Made by a program: the position numbers and the translations under genes. Below are positions 24,571 through 32,721 of a DNA stretch of 64,000 nt, one piece after another. The DNA is from JAJEEA01 sp965243615 (GTDB taxonomy: Bacteria > Acidobacteriota > Vicinamibacteria > Vicinamibacterales > UBA8438): NCBI GenBank assembly GCA_965243615.1, contig CBDEVO010000003.1, forward strand, positions 4,278,001-4,342,000, read 5' to 3'. The notes beneath the pieces were generated by a model, which saw only the letters and a program-made list of their open reading frames with translations, ran no database searches and was not told the DNA's origin. Each line of letters opens with the position of its first letter. Within the stretch, counting starts at the first letter, position 1.

Positions 24571-24812
24571 GGCCCGCCAATCGTCGCCGAACGCGACCGC
24601 AAGGTCGCGCCAGGGCCTCCGACTCGGCGCCCAGCCGACCCGCCAGGAGCTCCGCACCGTTCTATGGCGCGGACGCCCGACCCGGCAACCGTCTCCTTCG
24701 GCTCCGCTTGGCGCCAGCCAACCCTGCCAGCCGCCCGGGCCATCCTGCGGCGCGCTCCTGGCCCGCCAGTCGTCGCCTTCGGCTCCGCTTGGCGCCCAAC
24801 CAACCCTGCCTG
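24571..24812. repeat. Three imperfect units (about 80 bp each) of the dispersed GC-rich repeat
   Basis: A 21-bp block beginning CCTTCGGCTCCGCTTGG occurs at 24695-24715 and exactly again at 24776-24796, followed in both by CCAACCCTGCC. A more diverged third unit at 24571-24650 shares GCCCGCCAATCGTCGCC. The same family occurs at 861-916 and 49131-49162. The array fills the gap between rnpB and the NtrC-type gene and contains no gene. Confidence 0.65.
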
Positions 24813-24842
24813 GAGTCTGCACCGTTGCACGGGTGCAGACTC

Positions 24843-26213
24843 CTATGCGTCCGTGTCCTGAGAGATCCCGTACTGCTCCAGCTTCTTGTAGAGATTGCTG
24901 CGCGGGGTGTCGATGACCTCCGCCGTCCTCGAGATGTTCCAGCCGTGCTCGCGCAGCTTGTCGATGAGGAACGCGCGCTCCGCCCGCTCCTTGAACTCGC
25001 GCAGGGTGCCGGCCTGACTCGCGGCCAGGCCCGCCGCGCCGTCCCGGCCCCCCGTCCGCACCACCGCGCGGACGTCGCCCACGTCGATGGTCTCTCCCGG
25101 CGTCATCACCAGCAGGCGCTCCACGGTGTTCTTCAGCTCACGGATGTTGCCGCGCCACCGCTCTCCCGCCAGCGCGGCGATCGCGGCCGGGGTGAACTCG
25201 CGGGGCCGGAAGTTGTTGTCGCGGCAGAACAGCGCCGTGAAGTGACGGACGAGCCGGGGAATGTCCTCCCGCCGGTCGCGCAGCGGCGGCACCCGGATCG
25301 GGATGACGCTGAGCCGGAAGTACAGGTCCTCGCGGAAACGCTCGTTGTCGATGTCCTCCTCGAGGTTCCGGTTGGTGGCCGCGAGCACGCGCACGTCGAC
25401 CTCGGTGGTCCGGGCCGAACCCAGCCGCTCGACCTCTCCCTCCTGCAGCACGCGCAGGACCTTGGCCTGCGTGCGCAGGCTCATGTCGCCGACCTCGTCG
25501 AGGAAGATGGTGCCGCGGTCCGCCTGCTCGAACTTGCCGATCTGCTTCTGGGTCGCCCCCGTGAAGGCGCCCCGCTCGTGTCCGAAGAGCTCCGACTCGA
25601 TCAGCTCCTCGGGCAGCGCGGCGCAGTTCACCTGCACGAACCGCTCGCGGCCCCGCCGGCTGTTGCGGTGGATGGCCCGAGCCACCAGCTCCTTTCCGAC
25701 CCCGCTCTCCCCCTGGATGAGCACCGTGCTCGTCGTGGGCGCGGCCCGCCTGATCGCGTCCGTCACCCCCCCGAGGGCGGGGCTCGCCCCCACCATCTCG
25801 TGACGGACCTCGGCGAGCTCGCGGTAGCGGCTGACCTCGGTTTTCAGCCGGTGCTGCTCCAGGGCGTTGCGGATGTTGACCTTGAGGACGTCCCCCTCGA
25901 ACCCCTTCTCGAGGAACGTGAACGCGCCCTGCTTCGTCGCCTCGACCGCGGTGCTGATGGTGCCGTGGCCGGAGATGACGATCACCGGGACCGCGTCGCC
26001 GCGCTCGCGCATGCGCCGCAGCACCTCCAGCCCGTCCATCCCCGGCATCTTCACGTCGAGCAGCACGAGGTCGACGCTCTCGGCGCCGAGCCGATCGAGG
26101 CCCTCCCGGCCGCTGCGCGCGAACAGGCACTCGTAGCCCTCGTACTCGAGGGTCATCTTGAGGGCGTCCCGCACGTCCTCGTCGTCGTCGACCACCAGAA
26201 TCCGCTCGGTCAT
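24843..26213 (-). CDS. Sigma-54-dependent NtrC-family response regulator
   Basis: The 456-residue protein has three domains. The receiver (1-120) has phosphoacceptor Asp in VDLVLLDVKMPGMDG. The AAA+ domain (about 140-370) has Walker A GESGVGKE, the sigma-54 contact loop GAFTGA, Walker B GTIFLDEVGDM and the arginine-finger region RFREDLYFRL. The C-terminal Fis-type helix-turn-helix (WNISRTAEVIDTPRSNLYKK) is complete. It should activate sigma-54 promoters when phosphorylated. No histidine kinase gene is adjacent, so its sensor is elsewhere. ATG 26213 gives the standard MTERILVVDDD start. Confidence 0.95.
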   Translation of the reverse strand: MTERILVVDDDEDVRDALKMTLEYEGYECLFARSGREGLDRLGAESVDLVLLDVKMPGMDGLEVLRRMRERGDAVPVIVISGHGTISTAVEATKQGAFTFLEKGFEGDVLKVNIRNALEQHRLKTEVSRYRELAEVRHEMVGASPALGGVTDAIRRAAPTTSTVLIQGESGVGKELVARAIHRNSRRGRERFVQVNCAALPEELIESELFGHERGAFTGATQKQIGKFEQADRGTIFLDEVGDMSLRTQAKVLRVLQEGEVERLGSARTTEVDVRVLAATNRNLEEDIDNERFREDLYFRLSVIPIRVPPLRDRREDIPRLVRHFTALFCRDNNFRPREFTPAAIAALAGERWRGNIRELKNTVERLLVMTPGETIDVGDVRAVVRTGGRDGAAGLAASQAGTLREFKERAERAFLIDKLREHGWNISRTAEVIDTPRSNLYKKLEQYGISQDTDA

Positions 26214-26228
26214 CGCCCTGCGCCGGTC

Positions 26229-26245
26229 ATTATAAGTTCGCGAAC
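26229..26245 (-). promoter_or_regulatory. Putative promoter and palindromic operator of the NtrC-type gene
   Basis: On the minus strand a perfect TATAAT (26234-26229) lies 15 bases before the ATG at 26213. Directly upstream is the 10-bp palindrome GTTCGCGAAC (26236-26245), with a further half-site GTTCGC about 10 bp beyond. There is no consensus -35 box. The arrangement would allow a repressor or autoregulator to block the promoter. Confidence 0.4.
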
Positions 26246-26411
26246 GGGCCGGCGAACGCGGGGCGGCGGCCGGCACCGCGGGAACCGCGCACGCGGAGCG
26301 CCCGGTCGTTCGGAGGTCGCACCAGGCTGCGGTCGTGGAACGGTCGCGCGCGCGGGCCGCCAGCGGCGAAGGGACCGGGAACGGCGCCCCGAACCGGCCG
26401 CGGGACCGGGG

Positions 26412-27437
26412 TCAGCGGTCCCGGGCCAGCACGTAGTCGGGCAGCGCCAAGAGGGCGTCCAGCTCGGGTGAAGGGGGGAACCCCTCGAGAAACCGTTTCG
26501 CGGATCCGGCGAACTCCGCCGCCCGTTCGAAGGCGAGGTCCAGCACGCGGTGCTCCGCCAGCAGGCCGCGCAGCTCGTTCCAGGCGTCCGGCGAGAAGCG
26601 GCGGTCCCGCACCAGCGCGTCCAGCAGGGCCCGGACCGGCGCCCCCGCCCGCCGGAGCAGGTAGATGGCGGGCAGGGTCATCTTGCCTTCGCGCACGTCG
26701 CCGCCCACCGGCTTCCCGAGCACGCTCTCGTCGGCGGTGTAGTCGAGGAGATCGTCCACGAGCTGGAACGCGATGCCGAGATTGATGCCGTAGTCGCGCA
26801 GGGCGGCCTGCCGGTCCTCGGGCAACCCGCCGAGCATCCCCCCGATCTGGGCGCAGCCGCCGAAGAGATGGGCGGTCTTGCGCCTGATGATCTCCAGGTG
26901 CTCTTCCTCGCTGATGTCCACGTCGCCGACCTTGGTGAGCTGGTACAGCTCGCCCTCGATCATGCCTCGCGTGACGTCGCAGAGCAGCCGCACGAGATCG
27001 AGGGAGTCGACGGTCAGGGCCATGCCCATCGACTTGATGTAGAGATAGTCGCCGAGGAGGACGGTGATGTCGTTGCCCCAGCGCGAGTGCACCGTCTCCC
27101 GCCCGCGGCGTGTGACCGCGTCGTCGATCATGTCGTCGTGCACGAGGGTGGCGGTGTGGATGAACTCCACCACCGCCGCGTAGAGGGTGGCGTTCTCGCC
27201 CCGGTAGCCGCCGAGCCGCGCGCACATGAGCAGCAGCGCCGGCCTCACCCGCTTGCCGCCGCTCGCCTGGAGATAGCGGCCGATCTCGGGAATCAGCTCG
27301 ACGCGCGACTCGATGTGGCGGACGAACTGACGCTCGACCGACTCCAGGTCCGCGCGTATGGGCTCGAAGATCTCGGCGAGGTCCGGGGGGACAGAGGTTC
27401 TCGACACGGCGGCGTCTCGCGCCCCGGATTTCAGCAC
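26412..27437 (-). CDS. Long-chain trans-polyprenyl diphosphate synthase
   Basis: This enzyme adds isopentenyl units to allylic diphosphates, making the quinone side chain or another long polyprenyl. The first aspartate-rich motif is VHDDMIDDAVTRRG and the second is FQLVDDLLDYTAD; GGKRVRPALLL near residue 55 binds diphosphate. The residues before the first DDxxD are small or medium (TATLVH), which suits a long-chain rather than farnesyl product. GTG 27437 is chosen because TTGGAG stands seven bases upstream; it gives 341 residues. It lies between tatD and the NtrC-type gene. In this window it is the only isoprenoid chain synthase. Confidence 0.9.
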   Translation of the reverse strand: MLKSGARDAAVSRTSVPPDLAEIFEPIRADLESVERQFVRHIESRVELIPEIGRYLQASGGKRVRPALLLMCARLGGYRGENATLYAAVVEFIHTATLVHDDMIDDAVTRRGRETVHSRWGNDITVLLGDYLYIKSMGMALTVDSLDLVRLLCDVTRGMIEGELYQLTKVGDVDISEEEHLEIIRRKTAHLFGGCAQIGGMLGGLPEDRQAALRDYGINLGIAFQLVDDLLDYTADESVLGKPVGGDVREGKMTLPAIYLLRRAGAPVRALLDALVRDRRFSPDAWNELRGLLAEHRVLDLAFERAAEFAGSAKRFLEGFPPSPELDALLALPDYVLARDR

Positions 27438-27469
27438 AGTTACGCTCCAAGTGTCAACGCAGCAACCCT

Positions 27470-28285
27470 TTAGGGGCTCGTGCGCGGCGCCTCCGCGACG
27501 GCCTCCCCGCCGAGGAAGAGGGCCTCGAAGGCGGCCGCGGTCCGCGCCGACACCTCTTCGGGAGGCGTCCCCCGCACGCCCGCCACCACCTCGACGACTC
27601 GGGTCACCCACGCCGGCTCGTTGCGGCGCCCCCGGTGCGGGACCGGAGCGAGGTACGGGGCGTCGGTCTCGACGAGGAGCCGGTCCCAGGGCACCGCGGC
27701 CGCCGCCTCGCGCACGGCGTCGGCCCGCCTGAACGTCGCGATGCCGGAGAACGACACGTGAAAGCCGAGGTCGACGGCCCGCCGCGCCGTCGCCGGGTCC
27801 CCCGTGAAGCAGTGGAACACGCCGCCCGGCGGCGGCGCGCCCTCTCCCTCCAGGACCGCGAAGGTGTCGTCGTCGGCCTCGCGGGTGTGGATCACGATGG
27901 GGCGCCCCAACTCGGCCGCGACCCGGACCTGGGTCCGGAACACCTCGCGCTGGACATCGCGCGGCGCGAAGTCGTAGTGGTAGTCGAGGCCGATCTCGCC
28001 CACCGCGCAGGCGCCGGACCGCGCCGCCACGGCGGCTCGCAGCCGCGGCTCCACCTCGTCGAGGCACGCGGCGAACTGTCCGGCCTGGTGCGGGTGCACG
28101 CCGACCGCGAACCGCACCGCCGGCCACGCCGCCGCCACCCGCCGGGCACGGGCCGCCTCGGCCCGATTGGTGGCGTCGAGGATGCACAGGGCGCCCCGGA
28201 GGCCCGCCTCCCGGGCCCGCTCGACCACGGCGTCGAGATCGTCCTCGAACGCCTCGTCGGCAAGATGGCAGTGCGAGTCGAACAT
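27470..28285 (-). CDS. tatD: TatD-family metal-dependent hydrolase/DNase
   Basis: The 271-residue TIM-barrel hydrolase has all expected metal-ligand motifs: SHCHL at the start, GEIGLDYHYDF, VIHTREAD, FHCFTG and ETDAPYLAP. Family members are 3'-5' deoxyribonucleases or deacylases. It starts 19 bp after metG on the same strand, the common metG-tatD gene order in bacteria, so cotranscription is likely. Confidence 0.92.
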   Translation of the reverse strand: MFDSHCHLADEAFEDDLDAVVERAREAGLRGALCILDATNRAEAARARRVAAAWPAVRFAVGVHPHQAGQFAACLDEVEPRLRAAVAARSGACAVGEIGLDYHYDFAPRDVQREVFRTQVRVAAELGRPIVIHTREADDDTFAVLEGEGAPPPGGVFHCFTGDPATARRAVDLGFHVSFSGIATFRRADAVREAAAAVPWDRLLVETDAPYLAPVPHRGRRNEPAWVTRVVEVVAGVRGTPPEEVSARTAAAFEALFLGGEAVAEAPRTSP

Positions 28286-28304
28286 CGGCGCGCCCCGGCC
28301 TCGA

Positions 28305-30401
28305 CTAGCGGACCCGGGCCCCCGGAGGGGCGGCGTCGGGGTCGTCCACTCCCAGCAGGACCGGCCCGCCGTCCGGGTCCGTCGCCGCGAGAATCATGCC
28401 GTTCGACTCGACGCCCATCAGCTTCGCCTTCTCGAGGTTGGCGACGATGACCACCGAGCGGCCCACCAGGGTCTCGGGGGCGTAGGCGCGCGCGATGCCC
28501 GCCACCAGCGTGCGCTCGCCCGTCCCGTCGTCCACCGTCACCTTGAGCAGCTTCTTCGACTTGGGGATCGCCTCGGCCGCGAGCACCCTCGCCACCCGCA
28601 GTTGCACCTTCATGAAGTCGTCGAAGGAGATGCGCGGTCCTTCCGCCGGGGGCGCCGGTGCGGCGGCGGTCGCCCCGGAAGCAACGGCCGGCGGACCGGA
28701 GGCGGCCCGGTCGGCCGGCCCCGCGGACGGGGTCTCCCCTCGTCCGGCCCGCGTCACGCCCCGGCCGTCCCCGGCCGCTTGCGGCGCCGGCGCCGCCGTC
28801 GAAGTGTCATCGGTCATCGTCTTCTTCCCTGTCCCCTTCTCCGCGGCGGCCCCGGCGGCCACGGCGGCGGTCTCGCCGAGGGCGCCGCCGGCCTCGAGGC
28901 GCGGCCACAGCGGCGGCCCCTGGACGACCTGCCGCGCTCCGCCCGACCATGCCGCGTCCGCATCGAGCCGGCTGTCGGCAATCGGCCGGGTCTGCCCCAT
29001 GCGGCGCCATATCTCGGCGCAGGACGAGGGCATCGCCGGCCACAGCAGCAGCGCCGCGATCCGCACCGCCTCCACCATCTCGAACAGCGCCTGATCGAGC
29101 TCGGCCGCACGGTCGGGCGCCTTCGCCAGCACCCACGGCTCCGACCGGGTGATGAACTCGTTGGCGGCGTCGACGAGGTCGAACGCCGCCGCCATCCCCG
29201 CGTGGAGCTCGTAGCCGTCGAGGGCCGCGCGGTACCGCCGCACCACGTCGGCGGCGCGATCCGCGAGTCGGGGCGCCGCGCCCGCCGCCGGCGCGACCCG
29301 GCCTCCGCGGTACTTGTGGGCCATCGCGGTGACCCGGTTCACCAGGTTGCCGAAGTTGTTCGCGAGGTCCGCGTTGTACCGCTCGTCGAAGCGCTCCCAC
29401 GTGAAGTCGCCGTCCTGGCCGTAGACGATCTCCTTGGCGAGGTACAGGCGGAGGGGGTCGGGACCGAGCCGGTCGGCGGCCTCGAGGGGGTCGACGACGG
29501 TGCCGAGGGACTTGCTCATGCGCTGGCCCTGCCAGTTCACCCACCCGTGGCCGTAGACCACCCGCGGCAGCTCGATGCCGGCGCTCATGAGCATCGCCGG
29601 CCACACCACCGCGTGGAAGCGGGTGATGTCCTTCCCCACCACGTGAAGGTCGGCCGGCCACCACCTCGCGAACTGCTCCTCGTCCGCGCCGTAGCCGACC
29701 GCGGCCATGTAGTTGGTCAGGGCGTCGAACCAGACGTAGACCACGTTCGACGGGTCGAACGGCAGGGGAATCCCCCAGCGCTGCCCGGTGCGGCTGATGG
29801 AGATGTCGTCGAGGCCGCGCTCGAGCAGACGCAGCATCTCGTTGCGGCGGACCTCGGGCTGTACGAAACCCGGGTTGGCCGCGTAGTGCTCCAGCAACCG
29901 GTCCCGGTAGCGGGACAGGCGGAAGAAATGGTTCTTCTCCTTGAGCCAGTCCGGCTTGCTGCGGTGCACCGGACACTTGCCGTCGACGAGGTCCTTGTCC
30001 TGCTTGAACGCTTCGCACGAGACGCAGTACCACCCCTCGTACTCGCCCTCGTAGAGGTCGCCGGCGGCGGCGATGCGCTCCACGAGGGTCGTCACCGCCA
30101 CCCGGTGGCGTTCCTCGGTGGTGCGGATGAAGTCGTCGAACGACACGTCGAGCTTGGCCCAGACCTCGCGGAACACGCCCTCCATCCGGTCGCAGAAAGC
30201 CAGCGGGTCGAGCCCGAGCTCGGCCGCGCGCTGGAAGACGTTCTGCGAGTGCTCGTCGTTGCCCATGACGAACCGCGTGGACAGCCCGCACAGGCGGCGA
30301 TAACGGGCGATGACGTCGGCCGTCACCTTCTCGTAGGCCGTGCCCAGGTGGGGCCGGCTGTTGACGTAGTCGATAGCCGTGGTGAGATAGAAGCGGCTCA
30401 T
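28305..30401 (-). CDS. metG: Methionyl-tRNA synthetase with C-terminal tRNA-binding domain
   Basis: The 698-residue class I synthetase charges tRNA-Met. RPHLGTAYEKV replaces the HIGH motif, QRMSKSLG is KMSKS, and a zinc knuckle reads WYCVSCEAF, then KCPVH. The catalytic and anticodon domains end near residue 500. A long Ala/Pro/Gly-rich linker follows (about residues 505-595), then a Trbp111-like OB-fold domain (FDDFMKVQLRVARVLAAE, MGVESNGMILAA). The linker is unusually long and low-complexity. ATG 30401 gives the conserved MSRFYLTTAIDYVNSRPHLG start; the upstream open frame is not conserved. Confidence 0.95.
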   Translation of the reverse strand: MSRFYLTTAIDYVNSRPHLGTAYEKVTADVIARYRRLCGLSTRFVMGNDEHSQNVFQRAAELGLDPLAFCDRMEGVFREVWAKLDVSFDDFIRTTEERHRVAVTTLVERIAAAGDLYEGEYEGWYCVSCEAFKQDKDLVDGKCPVHRSKPDWLKEKNHFFRLSRYRDRLLEHYAANPGFVQPEVRRNEMLRLLERGLDDISISRTGQRWGIPLPFDPSNVVYVWFDALTNYMAAVGYGADEEQFARWWPADLHVVGKDITRFHAVVWPAMLMSAGIELPRVVYGHGWVNWQGQRMSKSLGTVVDPLEAADRLGPDPLRLYLAKEIVYGQDGDFTWERFDERYNADLANNFGNLVNRVTAMAHKYRGGRVAPAAGAAPRLADRAADVVRRYRAALDGYELHAGMAAAFDLVDAANEFITRSEPWVLAKAPDRAAELDQALFEMVEAVRIAALLLWPAMPSSCAEIWRRMGQTRPIADSRLDADAAWSGGARQVVQGPPLWPRLEAGGALGETAAVAAGAAAEKGTGKKTMTDDTSTAAPAPQAAGDGRGVTRAGRGETPSAGPADRAASGPPAVASGATAAAPAPPAEGPRISFDDFMKVQLRVARVLAAEAIPKSKKLLKVTVDDGTGERTLVAGIARAYAPETLVGRSVVIVANLEKAKLMGVESNGMILAATDPDGGPVLLGVDDPDAAPPGARVR

Positions 30402-30424
30402 CTCTGCTGCACCCCGACCGCTCG

Positions 30425-30446
30425 CCGGGGGCCGCGCGGCCCCCGG
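30425..30446. terminator. Perfect GC hairpin between larC and metG
   Basis: CCGGGGGCC-gcgc-GGCCCCCGG forms a 9-bp perfect stem with a 4-nt loop in the 91-bp gap. No U tract follows, so it may be a pause or attenuator site in the metG leader rather than a full terminator. Confidence 0.4.
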
Positions 30447-30492
30447 CCGGCGGCGCGCCCCGCCCAATCCGCGCCTCGAACCGCCGCGCCCC

Positions 30493-31704
30493 TCAGCGGC
30501 GGCGCGCCCCCGCCGCCAGCCCCGCGTCCCGGGAGGCCTGCACCGCGGCGGCGTGGACCTCCTTCGCCGAAGCACGATGCTCGCGGGCCGCGCGGGCGCA
30601 GTCCTCGAACTCCGGCGCCACGTTCACCACCGCGGGCCCGCGCCGCGCCACCTTGCATCGTATCTCGCCGTAGACCGTCGCCACCGGCACGATCTCGCGC
30701 GCCAACACCTCCCGGGCCACCTCCCCGTAACGGAGGCCGATGGTGCTCGTCTCACGGAACAGGGCCGCGCAGACGGCTTCCCGGCACTCCGGCGGCGCGA
30801 GGACCGTGACCTGCGTCCCCGGGCGGTTCTTCTTCATCTGCACCGGCGTGTAGAACACGTCGAGCGCCCCGGCGTCCTGCAGACGCTCCATGAGCACCCC
30901 GAAGATCTCGGGGTTCATGTCGTCGATCTCGCACTCGACGGAGACCACCCGTTCGGCGGGGCCGGCGTCCGCCGCCTCGCCGACGAGGACCCGCAGCACG
31001 TTGGGATGGCCTCGGGGGTCGCGCGAGCCCGCACCGTAGCCGATGCTCTCGATGCGCATCGCCGGCAACTGACCGTATTCGTCCGCGAACTCCGACACCA
31101 GCAACGCGCCGGTCGGGGTCAGCAGCTCGCCCCCCGGCGGCCCCGCGTACACCGGCGCCCCCTTGATCAGCTCCGCCGTGGCCGGCGCCGGCACGGGCAT
31201 CGTCCCGTGGGCGCAGGGAACGGTGCCGCTGCCCACGTTCACGGCCGAGGCGACGATGCGCCCGGCCCCGAACCACTCCAGCGCGAAGACCCCGCCGACG
31301 ACGTCGACAATGGAGTCGAGCGCCCCCACCTCGTGCAGGTGCACCTTCTCCACCGACATCCGGTGCAGGGCCGCCTCGGTCTCCGCCAGGCGCCGGAACA
31401 GCCGGGCCGCCCGCGCCCGTGACGCGTCCGCGAGCGCCGACCGCTCCACCAGCTTCAGGATCCCGGAGAGATGGCGATGCGGATGGCCGGCGCCGTCGGC
31501 GGCCGTCTCCGTCACCACGAACTTCGTGGCCCCGACCCCGGAGCGGGTCACCGCCTCGGCCGAGACCGCGCACTCGTCGCCGAGGGCCAGGCTCCCCAGG
31601 GCCTCCTGGAGGCGCTCGAGGGGCAGTCCGGCATCGAGCAGGGCGCCGATGAGCATGTCGCCCGAGGCCCCGGAGAAACAGTCCAGGTAGAGGATCCTCC
31701 CCAT
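30493..31704 (-). CDS. larC: Nickel pincer cofactor biosynthesis protein LarC (DUF111)
   Basis: LarC inserts nickel into the pyridinium-dithiocarboxylate pincer cofactor used by LarA-type racemases, in a CTP-dependent reaction. The 403-residue protein begins MGRILYLDCFSGASGDMLIG, the family signature, and shows VEKVHLHEVGALDSIVDVVG, PVPAPATAELIKG and CEIDDMNPEIFG. It is one continuous frame, unlike the frameshifted larC1/larC2 of lactobacilli. larB, larE and larA are not in this window. The frame stays open to a GTG at 31725, adding seven residues. The His-rich stretch GHPHRHLSGIL may hold nickel. Confidence 0.9.
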   Translation of the reverse strand: MGRILYLDCFSGASGDMLIGALLDAGLPLERLQEALGSLALGDECAVSAEAVTRSGVGATKFVVTETAADGAGHPHRHLSGILKLVERSALADASRARAARLFRRLAETEAALHRMSVEKVHLHEVGALDSIVDVVGGVFALEWFGAGRIVASAVNVGSGTVPCAHGTMPVPAPATAELIKGAPVYAGPPGGELLTPTGALLVSEFADEYGQLPAMRIESIGYGAGSRDPRGHPNVLRVLVGEAADAGPAERVVSVECEIDDMNPEIFGVLMERLQDAGALDVFYTPVQMKKNRPGTQVTVLAPPECREAVCAALFRETSTIGLRYGEVAREVLAREIVPVATVYGEIRCKVARRGPAVVNVAPEFEDCARAAREHRASAKEVHAAAVQASRDAGLAAGARRR

Positions 31705-31785
31705 GGGTCGCTGGAGATCTCGCACCGGTGGCGCTTCCCTCGCGGCCGCGCCGGCCCGGACCGCGCCGTTCCGCCGCGCAGCCGC

Positions 31786-32454
31786 CTAGATCCGTCCCAT
31801 CTCCTTGAAGCTGCAGTACTTGGCGTCGGCGAGAATCACGTGGTCGACCACTTCGATCCCCATCACCAGCCCCGCCTCGACCAGCCGCGCGGTCAGCGCC
31901 ACGTCGTCGCCGCTCGGCGTCGGGTCACCCGACGGGTGATTGTGGAACAGCACTATCGCGGCCGCCCCCCCGCCCGCCGCCGCCCGGAACACCTCTCTGG
32001 GATGAACGAGGCTGGCGTCGAGGGTCCCGCTCGACAGCAACGCGGTCTTGAGGACGCGGTGCTTCGTGTCCAGGAGCACGATGCCGAACTGCTCGACGGG
32101 GCGGGCGCCGTACCTCGGCAGCAGGAAGGACGCGACCTCCCGCGGAGAACCCAGCCGCTCGCGGTGATCCGGCGGCCGCACCAGCGTGCGCCGGCCGAGC
32201 TCGACGGCGGCGAGCACCTGCGCCGCCTTCGCCGCCCCGAGCCCCTTCAGGCGGCACAGATCGCCGAGGGACTGCCGTGTCAACCCGTGGACGCCCTGCA
32301 CCGCGGCCAGGACCCGGTTCGAGACGTCGATCGCGTTCGCGTCGCGAAACCCGTGACCGAGCACGATCGCCAGCAACTCGTTGTCGCCCAGACCTGACGG
32401 CCCGAGGCGCTCGAGCTTTTCGCGGGGTCGGTCGTGGAGAGCGAGTGACTTCAT
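31786..32454 (-). CDS. radC: RadC-family protein (JAB/MPN domain)
   Basis: The 222-residue protein has an N-terminal helix-hairpin-helix region (LCRLKGLGAAKAAQVLAAVE) and a C-terminal RadC JAB domain with the metal motif LFHNHPSGDPTPSGDD. RadC was named as a DNA repair protein, but its biochemical role is unsettled. ATG 32454 gives the usual MKSLALHDRPREKL start. It lies in the long minus-strand run, 81 bp upstream of larC. Confidence 0.9.
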   Translation of the reverse strand: MKSLALHDRPREKLERLGPSGLGDNELLAIVLGHGFRDANAIDVSNRVLAAVQGVHGLTRQSLGDLCRLKGLGAAKAAQVLAAVELGRRTLVRPPDHRERLGSPREVASFLLPRYGARPVEQFGIVLLDTKHRVLKTALLSSGTLDASLVHPREVFRAAAGGGAAAIVLFHNHPSGDPTPSGDDVALTARLVEAGLVMGIEVVDHVILADAKYCSFKEMGRI

Positions 32455-32721
32455 CGTACCACACGGCGGGGCCGCAGGCCGGCCGGGTCGGAACGCCGAC
32501 CCCGTCACCGCCGACTGCCACCTCGAGTCGTCTGCAAGAACCGGGCACATGTGGCGGGAAGCGAGGATCGGTGGCGGTTGCCGCGGAAATGGCCGCTCCA
32601 TCGCAGGACGATCGCCGGCGTCGCCCCGTCCCTGCGGCGACGACGTACGCGTACGATGCACGCGGACGGCTCGACCGGGATCGCGGGGGCTGCGCTCCAC
32701 CCTCCCGGAGCCGGCGCCGTT
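32455..32721. other. Intergenic region between dapF-like gene and radC
   Basis: This 267-bp gap on the minus-strand run contains no gene that I can support. TGGTACGAT, an extended -10-like motif on the minus strand, overlaps the radC start codon itself and is probably coincidental or drives a shorter product. Confidence 0.35.

Noticed and set aside
27435..27457. TTGACA at 27457-27452 (minus strand) as the -35 of the polyprenyl synthase promoter
   Set aside because: The region 17 bp downstream reads CTGAAA, not a -10 box, and transcription would start inside the gene.
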